DNA from: Curtobacterium pusillum
Lineage (GTDB): Bacteria; Actinomycetota; Actinomycetes; Actinomycetales; Microbacteriaceae
Length of the DNA: 53,161 nt
NCBI RefSeq assembly: GCF_013359865.1
Contig: NZ_JABMCE010000078.1
Span: 1 to 53,161 of the forward strand
Direction of reading: 5' to 3'
Of the stretch, positions 1 through 9,147 are shown one piece after another (positions within the stretch are counted from its first letter, which is position 1; each line of letters starts with the position of its first letter). The position numbers and the translations under genes are program-made. The notes under the pieces are model-generated. The model was not told the origin of the DNA. It saw only the letters and a list, made by a program, of their open reading frames with translations, and searched no databases.

Positions 1-24
1 CCCGTCCGTCACCTGGTCACGTGG

Positions 25-918
25 TCACGCCTCGGCTGCGCGGATCTCCTCGATGCGGTCGTCCTGGCCACCCACCTGCTCGAGCTCGTGGGCGAGCTCT
101 TCGAGCTCCGCACCGCCGGCCATCAGGCCGGTCAGCTCGGGCAGGGTGATGTCGGTCTTCTCGAAGTACCCGATGCTCTTGCCGCGCCGGAGCAGCAGGA
201 AGCGGTCGCCGACGGGGTAGGCGTGGTGCGGGTTGTGCGTGATGAAGATGACGCCGAGTCCCCGGTCGCGTGCCCGGAGGATGTACTTCAGGACGACGCC
301 GGACTGCTTGACGCCGAGTGCGGCGGTCGGCTCGTCGAGGATGAGCGCCTTCGCGCCGAAGTACACGGCCCGGGCGATCGCGACGCACTGCTTCTCGCCG
401 CCGGAGAGCGTGCCGATCGGCTGGTCGACGTCCCGCAGGTCGATGCCCATGTCGAGCAGTTCCTGCTTCGTGATCCGCTTCATCTCCTTGACGTTGAGCG
501 CCCCGAGCGGCCCGCGCAGTTCGGAGCCGAGGAAGAAGTTCCGCCAGATGGGCATGAGCGGGACGACCGCCAGGTCCTGGTAGACAGCGGCGATCCCGGA
601 GTCGAGCGCTTCGCGCGGTGACGAGAGCGTCCGCTCCTCGCCCTGGATCGAGAACGTCCCGGCGCTGTGCTGGTGCAGCCCGGCGATGATCTTGATCAGG
701 GTGGACTTCCCGGCGCCGTTGTCGCCGAGCACGCACGTCACCCGTCCGGCGTCGACGTCCATCGACACGTCGGACAGTGCGATGACGTTGCCGTAGTGCT
801 TCCCGACGTCCCGGAGGGCGATGAGGTGCGGCGCGCCGGCGGCGATGTCGGGGGTGTCCGTGACCGGGACCTCGACGACCTGGGTGGTCGGGTGTGCGGT
901 GTTCGTGGTGTTCGACAT
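25..918 (-). CDS. Sugar ABC transporter ATP-binding protein, single-domain (FrcA/IatA-like)
   Basis: A 297-residue cytoplasmic ATPase that energises import through the permease encoded just upstream. It shows the Walker A motif GDNGAGKS, the ABC signature LSGGEKQ and the Walker B end [10 protein letters not shown]. Ribose/xylose-type importers usually carry a two-domain ATPase of about 500 residues; this one has a single nucleotide-binding domain, as in the fructose (FrcA) type. The start was set at MSNTTNT because this ATG overlaps the permease stop (TGATG), while the longer reading frame runs back into permease coding sequence. The neighbouring inositol genes suggest that myo-inositol or a related polyol is the substrate, which is inference. 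The family call is firm. Confidence 0.93.
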   Translation of the reverse strand: MSNTTNTAHPTTQVVEVPVTDTPDIAAGAPHLIALRDVGKHYGNVIALSDVSMDVDAGRVTCVLGDNGAGKSTLIKIIAGLHQHSAGTFSIQGEERTLSSPREALDSGIAAVYQDLAVVPLMPIWRNFFLGSELRGPLGALNVKEMKRITKQELLDMGIDLRDVDQPIGTLSGGEKQCVAIARAVYFGAKALILDEPTAALGVKQSGVVLKYILRARDRGLGVIFITHNPHHAYPVGDRFLLLRRGKSIGYFEKTDITLPELTGLMAGGAELEELAHELEQVGGQDDRIEEIRAAEA

Positions 919-1958
919 CACTTCTGCTCCGCTCGCTTCTTGACGATGAGGTTGATGATCGTGGCGAGCAGGAGCATCAGGCCGAGGAAGAACTTGAACC
1001 AGTCCGGGTTCCACTGCGCGTAGACGATGCCCTTGTTCGCCATGCCGAAGATCAGCGCGCCGATCGCGCCGCCGACCGCCGACCCGTAGCCACCGGTCAG
1101 CAGGCAGCCGCCGATCACCGCGGCGATGATGTAGAGGAACTCGTTGCCGACGCCCTCGCCGGACTGCACGACGTTGAAGGCGAACAGGTTGTGCATGCCG
1201 CCGATCCAGGCGCAGAACCCGACGCCCATGAACAGGCCGATCTTCGTCTTCGTGACGGGGACGCCGACCGCACGGGCCGCGTTCTCGTCGCCGCCGACGG
1301 CGAAGATCCAGTTACCCACGCGGGTGCGGAGGAGCACGTACGACGCGATCGCGACGAGGGCGATCCAGATGAACACCGTGATCTTGACCGTCACACCGAA
1401 GATCGGCACGTCGGCGGCGAACAGCTGCTGAGCGAAGGCGAAGCCGTCGAGCTGCGAGATGTCGGGGGTCGACACCGCCCCGGAGACGAGTCGGGTGATC
1501 GCGAGGTTCAGGCCGGTCAGCATGAGGAACGTCGCCAGCGTGACGATGAAGCTCGGGAGCTTGGTCCGGACGAGGATCCAGCCGTTGACGAACCCGACGC
1601 CGAGCGACAGCACGAGGGCGAGCAGCACCCCGACCCAGACGTTCGTCGAGAAGTACCAGGCGAACAGCGTCGCGGTGAGGGAGGAGGAGATGACGCCCAC
1701 ACCGGCGGAGAGGTCGAACTCCCCGCCGATCATGAGGAGCGAGACGCCCACGGCCATGATGCCGATGGTCGACGAGCCGTAGAGGACGGTCGAGATCGAG
1801 TCGGGCTGGACGAAGACGGGGGCGATGATCGCGAAGAAGGCGAACATCGCGATGGCGCCGACGACGGCTCCGACCTCGGGGCGGCCGAGGAGCTTGCGGA
1901 CGGGACTGCGGCGGGCGAGGCGCTCGTCGCCTGCGGGGATGGCGGTGGCGGTGGTCAT
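918..1958 (-). CDS. Sugar ABC transporter permease, RbsC-like (BPD_transp_2 family)
   Basis: A 346-residue membrane protein with about ten hydrophobic segments. It belongs to the branched-chain/ribose permease family and shows the characteristic stretch GGEFDLSAG in the first half and [13 protein letters not shown] before the cytoplasmic loop that contacts the ATPase. It forms the membrane channel of the importer together with the flanking binding protein and ATPase. The start [10 protein letters not shown] is preceded by GGGAACCTCCC-like sequence and lies 83 bases after the binding-protein stop; the gap holds a strong hairpin. Its stop overlaps the ATPase start by one base. Substrate is inferred only from context (inositol or another sugar alcohol). 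Confidence 0.92.
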   Translation of the reverse strand: MTTATAIPAGDERLARRSPVRKLLGRPEVGAVVGAIAMFAFFAIIAPVFVQPDSISTVLYGSSTIGIMAVGVSLLMIGGEFDLSAGVGVISSSLTATLFAWYFSTNVWVGVLLALVLSLGVGFVNGWILVRTKLPSFIVTLATFLMLTGLNLAITRLVSGAVSTPDISQLDGFAFAQQLFAADVPIFGVTVKITVFIWIALVAIASYVLLRTRVGNWIFAVGGDENAARAVGVPVTKTKIGLFMGVGFCAWIGGMHNLFAFNVVQSGEGVGNEFLYIIAAVIGGCLLTGGYGSAVGGAIGALIFGMANKGIVYAQWNPDWFKFFLGLMLLLATIINLIVKKRAEQK

Positions 1959-2001
1959 GGGAGGTTCCCTTCGTCGGGACCGGGGGTGGGAGGGGTCGGG
2001 G

Positions 2002-2030
2002 CCGGTCCGCCGCGCGACGCGGCGGACCGG
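2002..2030 (-). terminator. Hairpin between binding-protein and permease genes (attenuator or mRNA stabiliser)
   Basis: Perfect 13-bp stem: left arm 2002-2014 and right arm 2018-2030, with a CGA loop and GC-rich arms (CCGGTCCGCCGCG and its complement). There is no T-run. It sits between the binding-protein stop (2042) and the permease start (1958). In ABC operons such hairpins often keep binding-protein mRNA more abundant than downstream mRNA; that role is inferred here. Confidence 0.75.
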
Positions 2031-2041
2031 CGAAGGGCGTG

Positions 2042-3034
2042 CTACCGCAGCCCGTCCTCGGCGTACTTCAAGACCTTGTCGATGTTCGACTTGTCGACGA
2101 TGGCCGGCCCGGTCAGCGTCGGCTTGCCACCGCCGAGGACGAAGCCGCCCTGCTTGTACAGGACGATGGAGTCGATGGACTCGTAGCCCTGCATGAACGG
2201 CTGCTGGTCGACCGTGAACACGACGTCGCCGCTCTTGATGCTCTTCGCGAGGTCGGCGTTGAGGTCGAACGAGGCCACCTTGACCTTGCTGCCCGCTGCC
2301 TTGACCGCCTTGAGGATGACCGCGGTGTACGGGGCGCCGAGACCGACGATCGAGTCGGCAGCGGAGTCCGCCTGGAGCTTCGCGGTGACCGTCGACTGCA
2401 CGGCGCTGTTGTCGGTGCCGTTCACGTACAGGGTCTGGGTGTCGGGCAGGATCTTCTTGATGCCGCCGCACCGTGCTTCGAGTGCGACGTTGCCCTGCTC
2501 CTGGATCACGCAGATCGGCTTGCTCAGGCCCTGCGCCTTGAGCTCGTTGCCGACGGCCTCGCCGGCGACGGACTCGTCCTGTCCGAAGTGGGCGAGGATG
2601 CCCAGGGCCGCGTAGTCGTCGCTGCCGGAGTTGAACGAGACGACCGGGATCCCGGCCTTCTCCGCGCCCTGGACCGCGCTCTTGAGCGCGTCCGGCTTGG
2701 CGAGGGACACCGCGATGCCGTCGACCTTCTGGTCGGTGTACTGCTGCACGAGCTGTGCCTGCTTGGTGCCGTCGGGGTCGGAGGCGTAGAGGAGCTTCAC
2801 GCCGTCCTTCTTCGCGGCGTCCTCGGCGCCCTTGCGGACGATGTCCCAGAACGTGTCGCCGGGAGCGGCGTGGGTGACCAGGGCGATGGTGAGTCCGGAG
2901 TTCTTGCTCGTCCCGCCCGAGGAACCGTCGTCGTTCGACGCGACGCGACCCCCCTGCGACGAGCATCCGGAGAGGACGAGGGCGCTCGCCGCGATTGCCG
3001 CGGTGATGCCCATGACTACAGAAAATCGCTTCAC
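2042..3034 (-). CDS. Sugar ABC transporter substrate-binding lipoprotein (Peripla_BP_4 type)
   Basis: A 330-residue secreted lipoprotein. The N-terminus has a short basic start, a hydrophobic segment and a lipobox LVLSGC with Cys at residue 24, followed by a Gly/Ser linker. The mature part resembles the ribose/xylose/inositol-binding family, with IALVTHAAPGDTFWD and later VSFNSGSDDYA and VASFDLN. The GTG start at 3034 was chosen because AAAGGAG lies about 7 bases upstream and it gives a clean signal peptide; longer reading frames add non-coding-like residues. It is first in a leftward three-gene import operon. Neighbouring iol genes favour an inositol-type ligand (as in IbpA-IatP-IatA systems), but ligand specificity cannot be read from the sequence. 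Confidence 0.9.
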   Translation of the reverse strand: MKRFSVVMGITAAIAASALVLSGCSSQGGRVASNDDGSSGGTSKNSGLTIALVTHAAPGDTFWDIVRKGAEDAAKKDGVKLLYASDPDGTKQAQLVQQYTDQKVDGIAVSLAKPDALKSAVQGAEKAGIPVVSFNSGSDDYAALGILAHFGQDESVAGEAVGNELKAQGLSKPICVIQEQGNVALEARCGGIKKILPDTQTLYVNGTDNSAVQSTVTAKLQADSAADSIVGLGAPYTAVILKAVKAAGSKVKVASFDLNADLAKSIKSGDVVFTVDQQPFMQGYESIDSIVLYKQGGFVLGGGKPTLTGPAIVDKSNIDKVLKYAEDGLR

Positions 3035-3302
3035 GGAAGACTCCTTTGTCCAGTGGTTCCGCTCGGGTGCGAGGTTGTGGCACAGGGTGGGTCGATGAGA
3101 GCGAGGCCTTGCAACGCTGCGATTCTCACTCAACGGCTCATCTGTCCGGTGCACGGTATAACGGGGACCACGGCTTCCACAAGCATTGTTCCGCGGCGGA
3201 AGCTTTTCGCGGATCCTGTTACGATGTGAACAGTTCGTCCGTTGCATGAGAATGGTCGAGGGCGAACGGGCTCGTACGAGCTTCCATGACGAAGGAGTCT
3301 TC
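3035..3302. promoter_or_regulatory. Divergent control region between importer operon and MFS gene
   Basis: This 268-base region holds no gene. It contains a 13-bp odd palindrome TTCCGCGGCGGAA (3189-3201) and the imperfect inverted pair CTGTT/AACAG (3216-3220 and 3229-3233) around a rightward -10-like TACGAT (3220-3225). On the minus strand a TATACC (3160-3155) lies 16 bases after TTGTGG, a plausible promoter for the binding-protein operon. The LacI protein encoded at 4839-5858 is the obvious candidate to act here. All of these sites are proposals from pattern only. Confidence 0.4.
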
Positions 3303-4778
3303 ATGCCCGGTCCAGAACAGCGCGGAAGCGCCACCCTCCCGCCCCTCACCGCGGGGCCTCACCGCAAGCGGATCGGGTACATCTCGGTCGTCGCCTGCCT
3401 CGGGGGACTGCTCTTCGGCTACGACACCGGTGTGAGCAACGGTGCCGAGCTGTCGATCCAGACGGAGCTGCACCTCGACGACCTCGGTCTCGGCGTCGTC
3501 ATCTCGTCGCTCGTGTTCGCGGCGGCGTTCGGCGGGCTGATCGGCGGCCCAGTGTCCGACCGCATCGGACGGCGGACGACGATCATCGGGATGGCCGCCT
3601 TCTTCTTCTGCGGCACGCTCCTCGCCGTGTTCTCCCCGAACTTCGAGGTGCTCCTCGCCGGTCGCGTCGCGGTCGGACTCGCGGTCGGAGCGGCGTCCAT
3701 CGTCGTGCCGGTGTACCTCGCCGAGCTCGCTCCGCTGGAGATCCGCGGCATGATCACCGGCCGCAACGAGCTCGCGATCGTCAGCGGCCAGCTCGCGGCG
3801 TTCGTCATCAACGCGATCATCGGCATCGTGCTGGGCGGTGACGGCGGCGTCTGGCGCGTGATGTTCTTCGTCTGCTGCATCCCGGCCGCGGGCCTCTTCT
3901 TCGGGATGCTCCGGATGCCGGAGTCCCCGCGCTGGCTGGTGGAGCACGGTCACGACGACCGGGCGTTCGAGATCCTCAAGACCGTGCGGAACGAGGAGCG
4001 TGCCCGCGCCGAGCTCGCCGACATCGAGCGGATCGCGTCGGAGGAGTCCGCGCAGTCCGGCCAGAGCGGCCTGCGCGCGCTGTTCTCGAGCAAGTGGCTG
4101 ATCCGCATCGTGCTCATCGGGTGCGGTGTCGCGATCGCGCAGCAGGTGACGGGGATCAACTCGATCATGTACTACGGCCAGCGCATCCTCATCGACGCCG
4201 GCTTCGGTTCGAGTGCGGCGCTCGTCGCCAACATCGCTCCGGGCATCCTGGCGGTCATCGGCGGTCTGATCGCGCTCCGGAACATGGACCGCGTCGACCG
4301 ACGCAAGACCTTCATGCTCGGACTGTCGCTGACCACGTCGTGCCACATCCTCATCGGGTTCGCGTCGTTCCTCATCCCGGACGGCAACCCGATCCGTCCC
4401 TACGTGCTCCTCTTCCTGATCTGCGCGTTCGTGCTCTCGATGCAGTCGTGCCTCAACATCGCGGTCTGGGTGTGGCTCGCCGAGATCTTCCCGCTCAACA
4501 TGCGTGGGCTCGGGACGGGCATCGCCGCGTTCGCCGGCTGGCTGATGAACGCCGTGCTCGCGCTCTACGTGCCCTCGCTCATCGAGAGCGTCGGGATCAC
4601 CGGCACCTTCTTCCTCTTCGCGCTCATCGGGGTGATCGCCCTCGTGTTCATCGCGACCCAGGTCCCCGAGACGCGCGGGTGGTCGCTGGAGAAGCTCGAG
4701 GAAGAGGTCACGACCGGAGCGATCTACATCGACACCATCAAGGGCAAGTCGAAGCGCGCCGACCGCGACCGCGCTTGA
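3303..4778 (+). CDS. MFS sugar porter, possible inositol:proton symporter (IolT-like)
   Basis: A 491-residue, 12-helix transporter of the sugar porter family. Visible family signatures are GGLLFGYDTGV in helix 1, DRIGRR between helices 2 and 3, a long central loop after PESPRWL, QQVTGINSIMYYG in helix 7, and PETRG near the end. QQ-TGIN in helix 7 is shared by xylose, glucose and inositol porters. GAAGGAG lies just before the ATG; the longer frame start at 3186 would run through the promoter region. It gives the cluster a second uptake route beside the ABC importer and is followed after 60 bases by the LacI regulator. Inositol as substrate is inferred from neighbours. Confidence 0.9.
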   Translation: MPGPEQRGSATLPPLTAGPHRKRIGYISVVACLGGLLFGYDTGVSNGAELSIQTELHLDDLGLGVVISSLVFAAAFGGLIGGPVSDRIGRRTTIIGMAAFFFCGTLLAVFSPNFEVLLAGRVAVGLAVGAASIVVPVYLAELAPLEIRGMITGRNELAIVSGQLAAFVINAIIGIVLGGDGGVWRVMFFVCCIPAAGLFFGMLRMPESPRWLVEHGHDDRAFEILKTVRNEERARAELADIERIASEESAQSGQSGLRALFSSKWLIRIVLIGCGVAIAQQVTGINSIMYYGQRILIDAGFGSSAALVANIAPGILAVIGGLIALRNMDRVDRRKTFMLGLSLTTSCHILIGFASFLIPDGNPIRPYVLLFLICAFVLSMQSCLNIAVWVWLAEIFPLNMRGLGTGIAAFAGWLMNAVLALYVPSLIESVGITGTFFLFALIGVIALVFIATQVPETRGWSLEKLEEEVTTGAIYIDTIKGKSKRADRDRA

Positions 4779-4838
4779 GGCAGGGCCTGCGTCCGTCGGC
4801 GCACGGCCGGTTCGGTAAGGTCGCGCACGGAGGTGGCG

Positions 4839-5858
4839 ATGTCGGGAGATGACCAGCGTCGAGCAACGATGCGTGACGTCGCCGACCGTGCCGACGTGTC
4901 GAAGTCGCTCGTGTCGCTGGCCTACCGGTCCCCGGCGTCGGTCAGCCCGCACCGCCTCGAGCGGATCCTGGCGGCGGCGGCGGAGCTCGGGTACCGTCCG
5001 AACCGGGTCGCCCGGTCGCTGAACGGAGCGCGCGAGGACTTCGTCGGCATCCTCGTCGCGGACACCCGCAACCCCGTGCTCACGGACGTGGTCGAGTCGG
5101 CCCGTGCGACCCTGGCGGACGCCGGTCGGCTCGGCCTGGTGACGAGTGCCGTGCTCCCGAGCCCGTCGTCCGGATCGGCCCTCGACGTCGAGGTCGTCGC
5201 CATGCTCGGCGACCTGCAGCCGTCCGGGCTCCTGGTCGTCGGTTCCGTCCCCGACATGGACCGGGTGGTCGAGATGACCGCCTCCGCGCGCCTCGTCATC
5301 GCGAGCGGCCGGCCCGGCTCGCGCGGCGGCCTCGCCACCGTGCGCGGGGACGACGAGGTCGGCATGCGCCTCGTGGTGGACCACCTGACGGCCCTCGGGC
5401 ACCGGCGGATCGGCCACGTCGGCGGTGAGGGCGGCCCCGTCGCCGCCGGTCGGGCGTCGGCGTTCGCCGGCGCCATGCGGGAGCACGGCCTCGACGCCGG
5501 GGCGATCGCGCCCAGCGACTTCACGGAGCGCGCGGGTCATCGCGCGGCATCGGCCCTCCTCGACTCCGCGGACCCGCCCACGGCGATCGCCGCGGTGAAC
5601 GACCTCGCGGCGATCGGCGTGCTGGCCGCCGTGGCGGAGCGCGGGCTGTCCGGCACGGTGGCGGTCACCGGTTACGACAACACCTACCTGGCGGCCCTCG
5701 GGCCGATCGACCTGACCTCGGTCGACCCGCACAACGACGTGATTGGTCGTCGGGCGGCCGAGCTCCTCCTCGCGCCGGGCCACGTGCCCGCGTCCGACGA
5801 CGGTGTCCTCGTCGCGCCGTCCCTCGCCGTGCGGGGAAGCTCGACGACCGTGGTCTGA
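4839..5858 (+). CDS. LacI-family transcriptional regulator of the inositol region
   Basis: A 339-residue repressor. The N-terminal helix-turn-helix reads MRDVADRADVSKSLVSLAYR, followed by the hinge-helix region RPNRVARSLN. A periplasmic-binding-protein-like sensor domain follows (VGILVADTRNPVLTDVVESA onward) and ends with the family pattern of a DPHNDVIGRRAAELL segment. The ATG at 4839 has GGAGG five bases upstream; a GTG two codons earlier is possible. A TAAGGT box (4816-4821) lies just ahead. It is transcribed toward the iol operon, whose promoter carries a large palindrome 50 bases after this gene, so it most likely represses that operon and is induced by an inositol derivative. The ligand is unknown. 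Confidence 0.92.
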   Translation: MSGDDQRRATMRDVADRADVSKSLVSLAYRSPASVSPHRLERILAAAAELGYRPNRVARSLNGAREDFVGILVADTRNPVLTDVVESARATLADAGRLGLVTSAVLPSPSSGSALDVEVVAMLGDLQPSGLLVVGSVPDMDRVVEMTASARLVIASGRPGSRGGLATVRGDDEVGMRLVVDHLTALGHRRIGHVGGEGGPVAAGRASAFAGAMREHGLDAGAIAPSDFTERAGHRAASALLDSADPPTAIAAVNDLAAIGVLAAVAERGLSGTVAVTGYDNTYLAALGPIDLTSVDPHNDVIGRRAAELLLAPGHVPASDDGVLVAPSLAVRGSSTTVV

Positions 5859-5877
5859 CGGTCGCCGCCGCGCCGCG

Positions 5878-5907
5878 TTGACAACCGGTGCTCCACGGTC
5901 GTACGTT
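5878..5907 (+). promoter_or_regulatory. Sigma70-type promoter of the iol operon
   Basis: TTGACA at 5878-5883 and TACGTT at 5902-5907, separated by 18 bases. This is a near-consensus -35 in a very GC-rich background, 20 bases downstream of the lacI-type gene and about 60 bases upstream of the first dehydrogenase start. The transcription start would fall within the adjacent palindrome. Confidence 0.7.
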
Positions 5908-5909
5908 GT

Positions 5910-5933
5910 ACCGGTCCAAGATTTTGGACCGGT
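5910..5933. promoter_or_regulatory. Palindromic operator, probable LacI-family site
   Basis: Perfect 10-bp arms ACCGGTCCAA (5910-5919) and TTGGACCGGT (5924-5933) around GATT. It begins three bases after the -10 box, so a bound repressor would block initiation. The adjacent LacI-family gene is the natural partner. Related ACCGGTGC words flank it at 5885-5890 and 5928-5935. Confidence 0.7.
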
Positions 5934-5968
5934 GCAAAACCGTCATCGCCTCGCGCAAAGGAGCATCC

Positions 5969-7186
5969 GTGGCAGAGACCAAGGCGCCCACCTCCGTCGG
6001 AGTGGGCCTGATCAGCGTCGGTTGGATGGGGCGGCTGCACTCGCGGTCGTACCGACTCCTCCCGCTGCTGTACCCCGAGCTCGGCATCGAGCCCCGTCTG
6101 GTCGTCGCGGCCGACGTCGCCGCCGCCGGTCGCGACTACGCCAAGGACGTGCTCGGGTACGAGTCGGTGGTCTCGGACTACCGCGACGTGCTGAACGACC
6201 CCGCGGTCGACGTGGTGAGCATCTGCGCCCCGAACTCCCTGCACGCCGAGATCGGGATCGCCGCCGCGCAGGCCGGCAAGCCCTTCTGGATCGAGAAGCC
6301 GGTGGGCCGCGGCGTCGAGGAGACCGAAGCGGTGGCCGCCGCCGCCGACGCCGCCGGGGTCGCGACCACGATCGGCTTCAACTACCGTCACGTCCCCGCC
6401 GTCCAGCACGCCCGCCAGCTCGTCCTGGACGGAGCACTGGGTCGCATCACCAACGTCCGCGGCCGGTTCTTCGGCGGGTTCTCCTCGAACCCGGAGGACC
6501 CGCTCACCTGGCGGTTCGTCCGTGCGACCTCCGGCAGCGGGGTGCTCGGTGACCTCATGGGACACCTCGTCGACCTGATGCACTACGTCCTCGGGCCGAT
6601 CGGCTCGATCTCGGCCGCCACCGGCACGTACCTCACCGAGCGCCCCGGCCTGCCGGGGACGCCGGACGCCGGCAAGCTGCTCCCCGTCGAGAACGAGGAC
6701 TACGCCACGATGCTGGTCCGGTTCGACGACAGCGCGTACGGCGCCGGCGCCCTCGGCAACCTCGAGGCCTCACGCATCGCCGTGGGCCCGCGGTCGGAGT
6801 ACACGTTCGAGATCTTCGGCACCGAGGGTTCCGTCAAGTGGGACTTCGAGCGGCTCAACGAACTCGAGGTCGCACTGACCCGCACCGGTCCGCACGTCGG
6901 GTACACCCGTGCCTTCGCGGACGGGTACTTCCCCGACTACTCCCGCTTCCAGCCGAGCTCGGGCACGAGCATGGGCTACGACGACCTCAAGGTCATCGAG
7001 GCGGCGAAGTTCCTCACCGCCGCGACCGGTGGCGAGGCCACGGGCTCGAACATCCACGACGCCGTCGCATCCGCCCGGGTGCTCAGCGCCGCCGAGCAGT
7101 CCGCCGAGTCCGGCGAGTGGGTCACCCTGCCCGTCGAGCCCGGCGCCACGGCGAACACCCGCACCACCGAGGGAGCGAACGCATGA
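5969..7186 (+). CDS. Gfo/Idh/MocA-family NAD(P)-dependent dehydrogenase
   Basis: A 405-residue oxidoreductase, longer than the usual 330-390 for the family. The Rossmann start is GLISVGWMGRLHSRSYR, the conserved EKPVGRG follows strand 5 with its catalytic-region lysine, and the C-terminal domain contains GSGVLGDLMGHLVDLMHYVLG, whose histidine-aspartate pattern is typical. A GTG start at 5969 was taken because AAAGGAG lies five bases upstream; the frame extends back to 5888 but would cross the operator. It is first in the rightward operon and overlaps iolE by 4 bp. It probably oxidises an inositol isomer, a methylated inositol or a keto-intermediate; which one is not evident. The gene is clearly distinct from the iolG-like gene at 9148. 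Confidence 0.88.
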   Translation: MAETKAPTSVGVGLISVGWMGRLHSRSYRLLPLLYPELGIEPRLVVAADVAAAGRDYAKDVLGYESVVSDYRDVLNDPAVDVVSICAPNSLHAEIGIAAAQAGKPFWIEKPVGRGVEETEAVAAAADAAGVATTIGFNYRHVPAVQHARQLVLDGALGRITNVRGRFFGGFSSNPEDPLTWRFVRATSGSGVLGDLMGHLVDLMHYVLGPIGSISAATGTYLTERPGLPGTPDAGKLLPVENEDYATMLVRFDDSAYGAGALGNLEASRIAVGPRSEYTFEIFGTEGSVKWDFERLNELEVALTRTGPHVGYTRAFADGYFPDYSRFQPSSGTSMGYDDLKVIEAAKFLTAATGGEATGSNIHDAVASARVLSAAEQSAESGEWVTLPVEPGATANTRTTEGANA

Positions 7187-8085
7187 GCCTCAAGATCGCC
7201 ACCGCACCGATCTCCTGGGGTGTCAGCGAGGTCGAGGGCTGGGGGTACCAGCTCCCGCCGGAACGGGTCCTCGCGGAGATGCGCGAGCTCGGCTTCGACG
7301 CCACCGAGCTCGGCGCGCAAGGCTTCCTGCCGCCGGCGCCCGAGGACAAGGCCACCCGGCTCGCCGAGTTCGGCATGACCGCCATCGGGAGCTTCGTCCC
7401 GGTCATCGCGCACCAGCCGGGCACCGACCCGCTGCCCCGCATCGAGCAGGAGCTCCGCGACTACGCGGCGTCCGGCGCCACCGTCCTGGTCGTCTGCGCC
7501 GACAGCGAGCAGACCGGCTACGACGCCCAGCGTGAGCCGCTCACCGACGAGCAGTGGTCGACGCTGTTCGCCAACCTCGACCGCATCACCGAGGCCGCCG
7601 CCGCGGTCGGTGTCACCGCGACCCTGCACCCGCACGTCGGCACGGTCGTCGAGACGAAGGACGACGTCGACGCCGTGCTCGCCGGTTCCACCATCCCCTT
7701 CTGCTTCGACACCGGGCACCTGTTCCTCGGCGGCACCGACCCGGTCGTCTTCGCCGCGGAGCACTCCGACCGCATCGCCTACATGCACCTGAAGGACGTG
7801 TCGCTCGAGGGGATGCACCGGGTCGCGCGTGGGGAGATCAGCTACTTCGATGCGATCAAGGCCGACCTGCTCTACCGCCCGGTCGGACAGGGGGACGTCG
7901 ACATCCGTGCGATCCTGCAGAGCATGGTCGACGCGGACTTCGACGGGTGGATCGTCCTCGAACAGGACAAGGTCGTGCTCGAGGAACCGGAGCCCGGCGC
8001 CGGCCCGATCGAGGACGCACGGGCGAGCGTGCAGTACGTCCGCGCCCTCGTGGCGGAGCTCGAAGCAGCCGAGGCGACCCGATGA
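7183..8085 (+). CDS. iolE: Inosose dehydratase (2-keto-myo-inositol dehydratase)
   Basis: A 300-residue TIM-barrel enzyme that removes water from 2-keto-myo-inositol (scyllo-inosose) to give the trihydroxycyclohexanedione substrate of IolD. The N-terminus IATAPISWGVSEVEGWG followed by QLPPERVLAEM and ATELGAQGF is the IolE signature. Metal-site segments HPHVGT, CFDTGHLFLGG, MHLKDV and VLEQD are in the expected order. The length matches the family (about 300). It overlaps both neighbours by 4 bp (ATGA), showing translational coupling within the operon. This is one of the firmest markers for inositol catabolism in the window. Confidence 0.93.
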   Translation: MSLKIATAPISWGVSEVEGWGYQLPPERVLAEMRELGFDATELGAQGFLPPAPEDKATRLAEFGMTAIGSFVPVIAHQPGTDPLPRIEQELRDYAASGATVLVVCADSEQTGYDAQREPLTDEQWSTLFANLDRITEAAAAVGVTATLHPHVGTVVETKDDVDAVLAGSTIPFCFDTGHLFLGGTDPVVFAAEHSDRIAYMHLKDVSLEGMHRVARGEISYFDAIKADLLYRPVGQGDVDIRAILQSMVDADFDGWIVLEQDKVVLEEPEPGAGPIEDARASVQYVRALVAELEAAEATR

Positions 8086-9113
8086 GGGTCGGCGTCGCCG
8101 GACTCGGCCGGATCGGCGCGATGCACGCGCGCAACCTCGCACGGACGCCGGGTGTCGACGAGGTCGTGCTCATCGGACGAGACGCCGGCCGGACGGCCGC
8201 GGTGCAGTCCCGACTCGAACAGCAGCGGACCGCGGACGGTGCAGCGTGGGCGAGCGTGTCGAGCACCATCGACCCACTGGCCGACGTCCTGCCCTCCGTC
8301 GACGGCATCCTCGTCGCCTCGGCCACCGACACCCACGCCGACCTCGCGCGCGTCGTCGCCGAGTCCAGGACACCGCTGCTCATCGAGAAGCCCCTCGCGC
8401 TCGGGGTCGACGAGCTCACCTCGCTGTCCCGCGACCTCGAAGCGACCGGCACGCCGATCATGGTCGCGTTCCACCGCCGGTACGACCCCGGGTACCAGCG
8501 GCTCCGCCGGCACGTCCTCGACGGCGACGTCGGCACGCTCCGGCTCGTGCAGGCGACCGAGAACGACCACTACGCGCTGCCGCTCGACTACATCCCGCAG
8601 TCGCACGGCATGTGGCTCGACCTCCTCGTGCACGACTTCGACATCATCCCGTGGGTCGTCGGCGACCCCGTCGTCGAGATCTCCATGATCGGGTCCGTCC
8701 TCGACGAGCCGGTCTACGGCGACCACGACGACACCGACACCGCGATGGTCACGCTCCGCTTCGCCTCGGGCGCGGTGGGCAGCATCGGTGCGCTCAGGCG
8801 AAGCGACGCCGGCCAGGACGTCCGGCTCGAGGTCACCGGGTCGAAGGGCGCGTACGGCGCCGGCTACGGACCGCGCACCCCGATCACCTCGACCGAGCCG
8901 GACGGCACCACGCCGGAGAACCCCTACGACACGTTCGGCGACCGGTTCGTCCCGGCGTTCGAGGAGGAGATCGCCCACTTCGTCCGGATGATCCGCGGCG
9001 AGTCGGAGTCGCTGACACCGCCCGCTGCCGGGCTCGTCGCGACCGCGCTCGCCGAGGCGGCCGCGGAGTCGTTCCACACCGGGCGTCCCGTCCGGCCCCG
9101 CACCACCGCGTAG
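8082..9113 (+). CDS. Gfo/Idh/MocA-family dehydrogenase (inositol 2-dehydrogenase-like)
   Basis: A 343-residue dehydrogenase. The Rossmann motif GVAGLGRIGAMHARNLARTPGV opens the protein, EKPLALG marks the nicotinamide pocket, and FHRRYDPGYQ and WLDLLVHDFDIIPWVVG match the substrate-site strands of myo-inositol dehydrogenase relatives. The start ATG overlaps the iolE stop (ATGA). It is the second of three such enzymes in the operon, so the strain may oxidise several inositol stereoisomers (myo-, scyllo-, D-chiro-) or O-methyl inositols. Assignment to one isomer is not possible from motifs. It ends 34 bases before the iolG-like gene. Confidence 0.88.
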   Translation: MRVGVAGLGRIGAMHARNLARTPGVDEVVLIGRDAGRTAAVQSRLEQQRTADGAAWASVSSTIDPLADVLPSVDGILVASATDTHADLARVVAESRTPLLIEKPLALGVDELTSLSRDLEATGTPIMVAFHRRYDPGYQRLRRHVLDGDVGTLRLVQATENDHYALPLDYIPQSHGMWLDLLVHDFDIIPWVVGDPVVEISMIGSVLDEPVYGDHDDTDTAMVTLRFASGAVGSIGALRRSDAGQDVRLEVTGSKGAYGAGYGPRTPITSTEPDGTTPENPYDTFGDRFVPAFEEEIAHFVRMIRGESESLTPPAAGLVATALAEAAAESFHTGRPVRPRTTA

Positions 9114-9147
9114 TCCGCGCGGCACACCACCACCACAGGAGATTGCA

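Noticed and set aside
3219..5783. Long minus-strand open frame (854 codons) opposite the MFS and LacI genes
   Set aside because: Composition is Arg/Asp/Glu-rich low complexity typical of antisense frames in GC-rich genes; the plus-strand genes have clear families.
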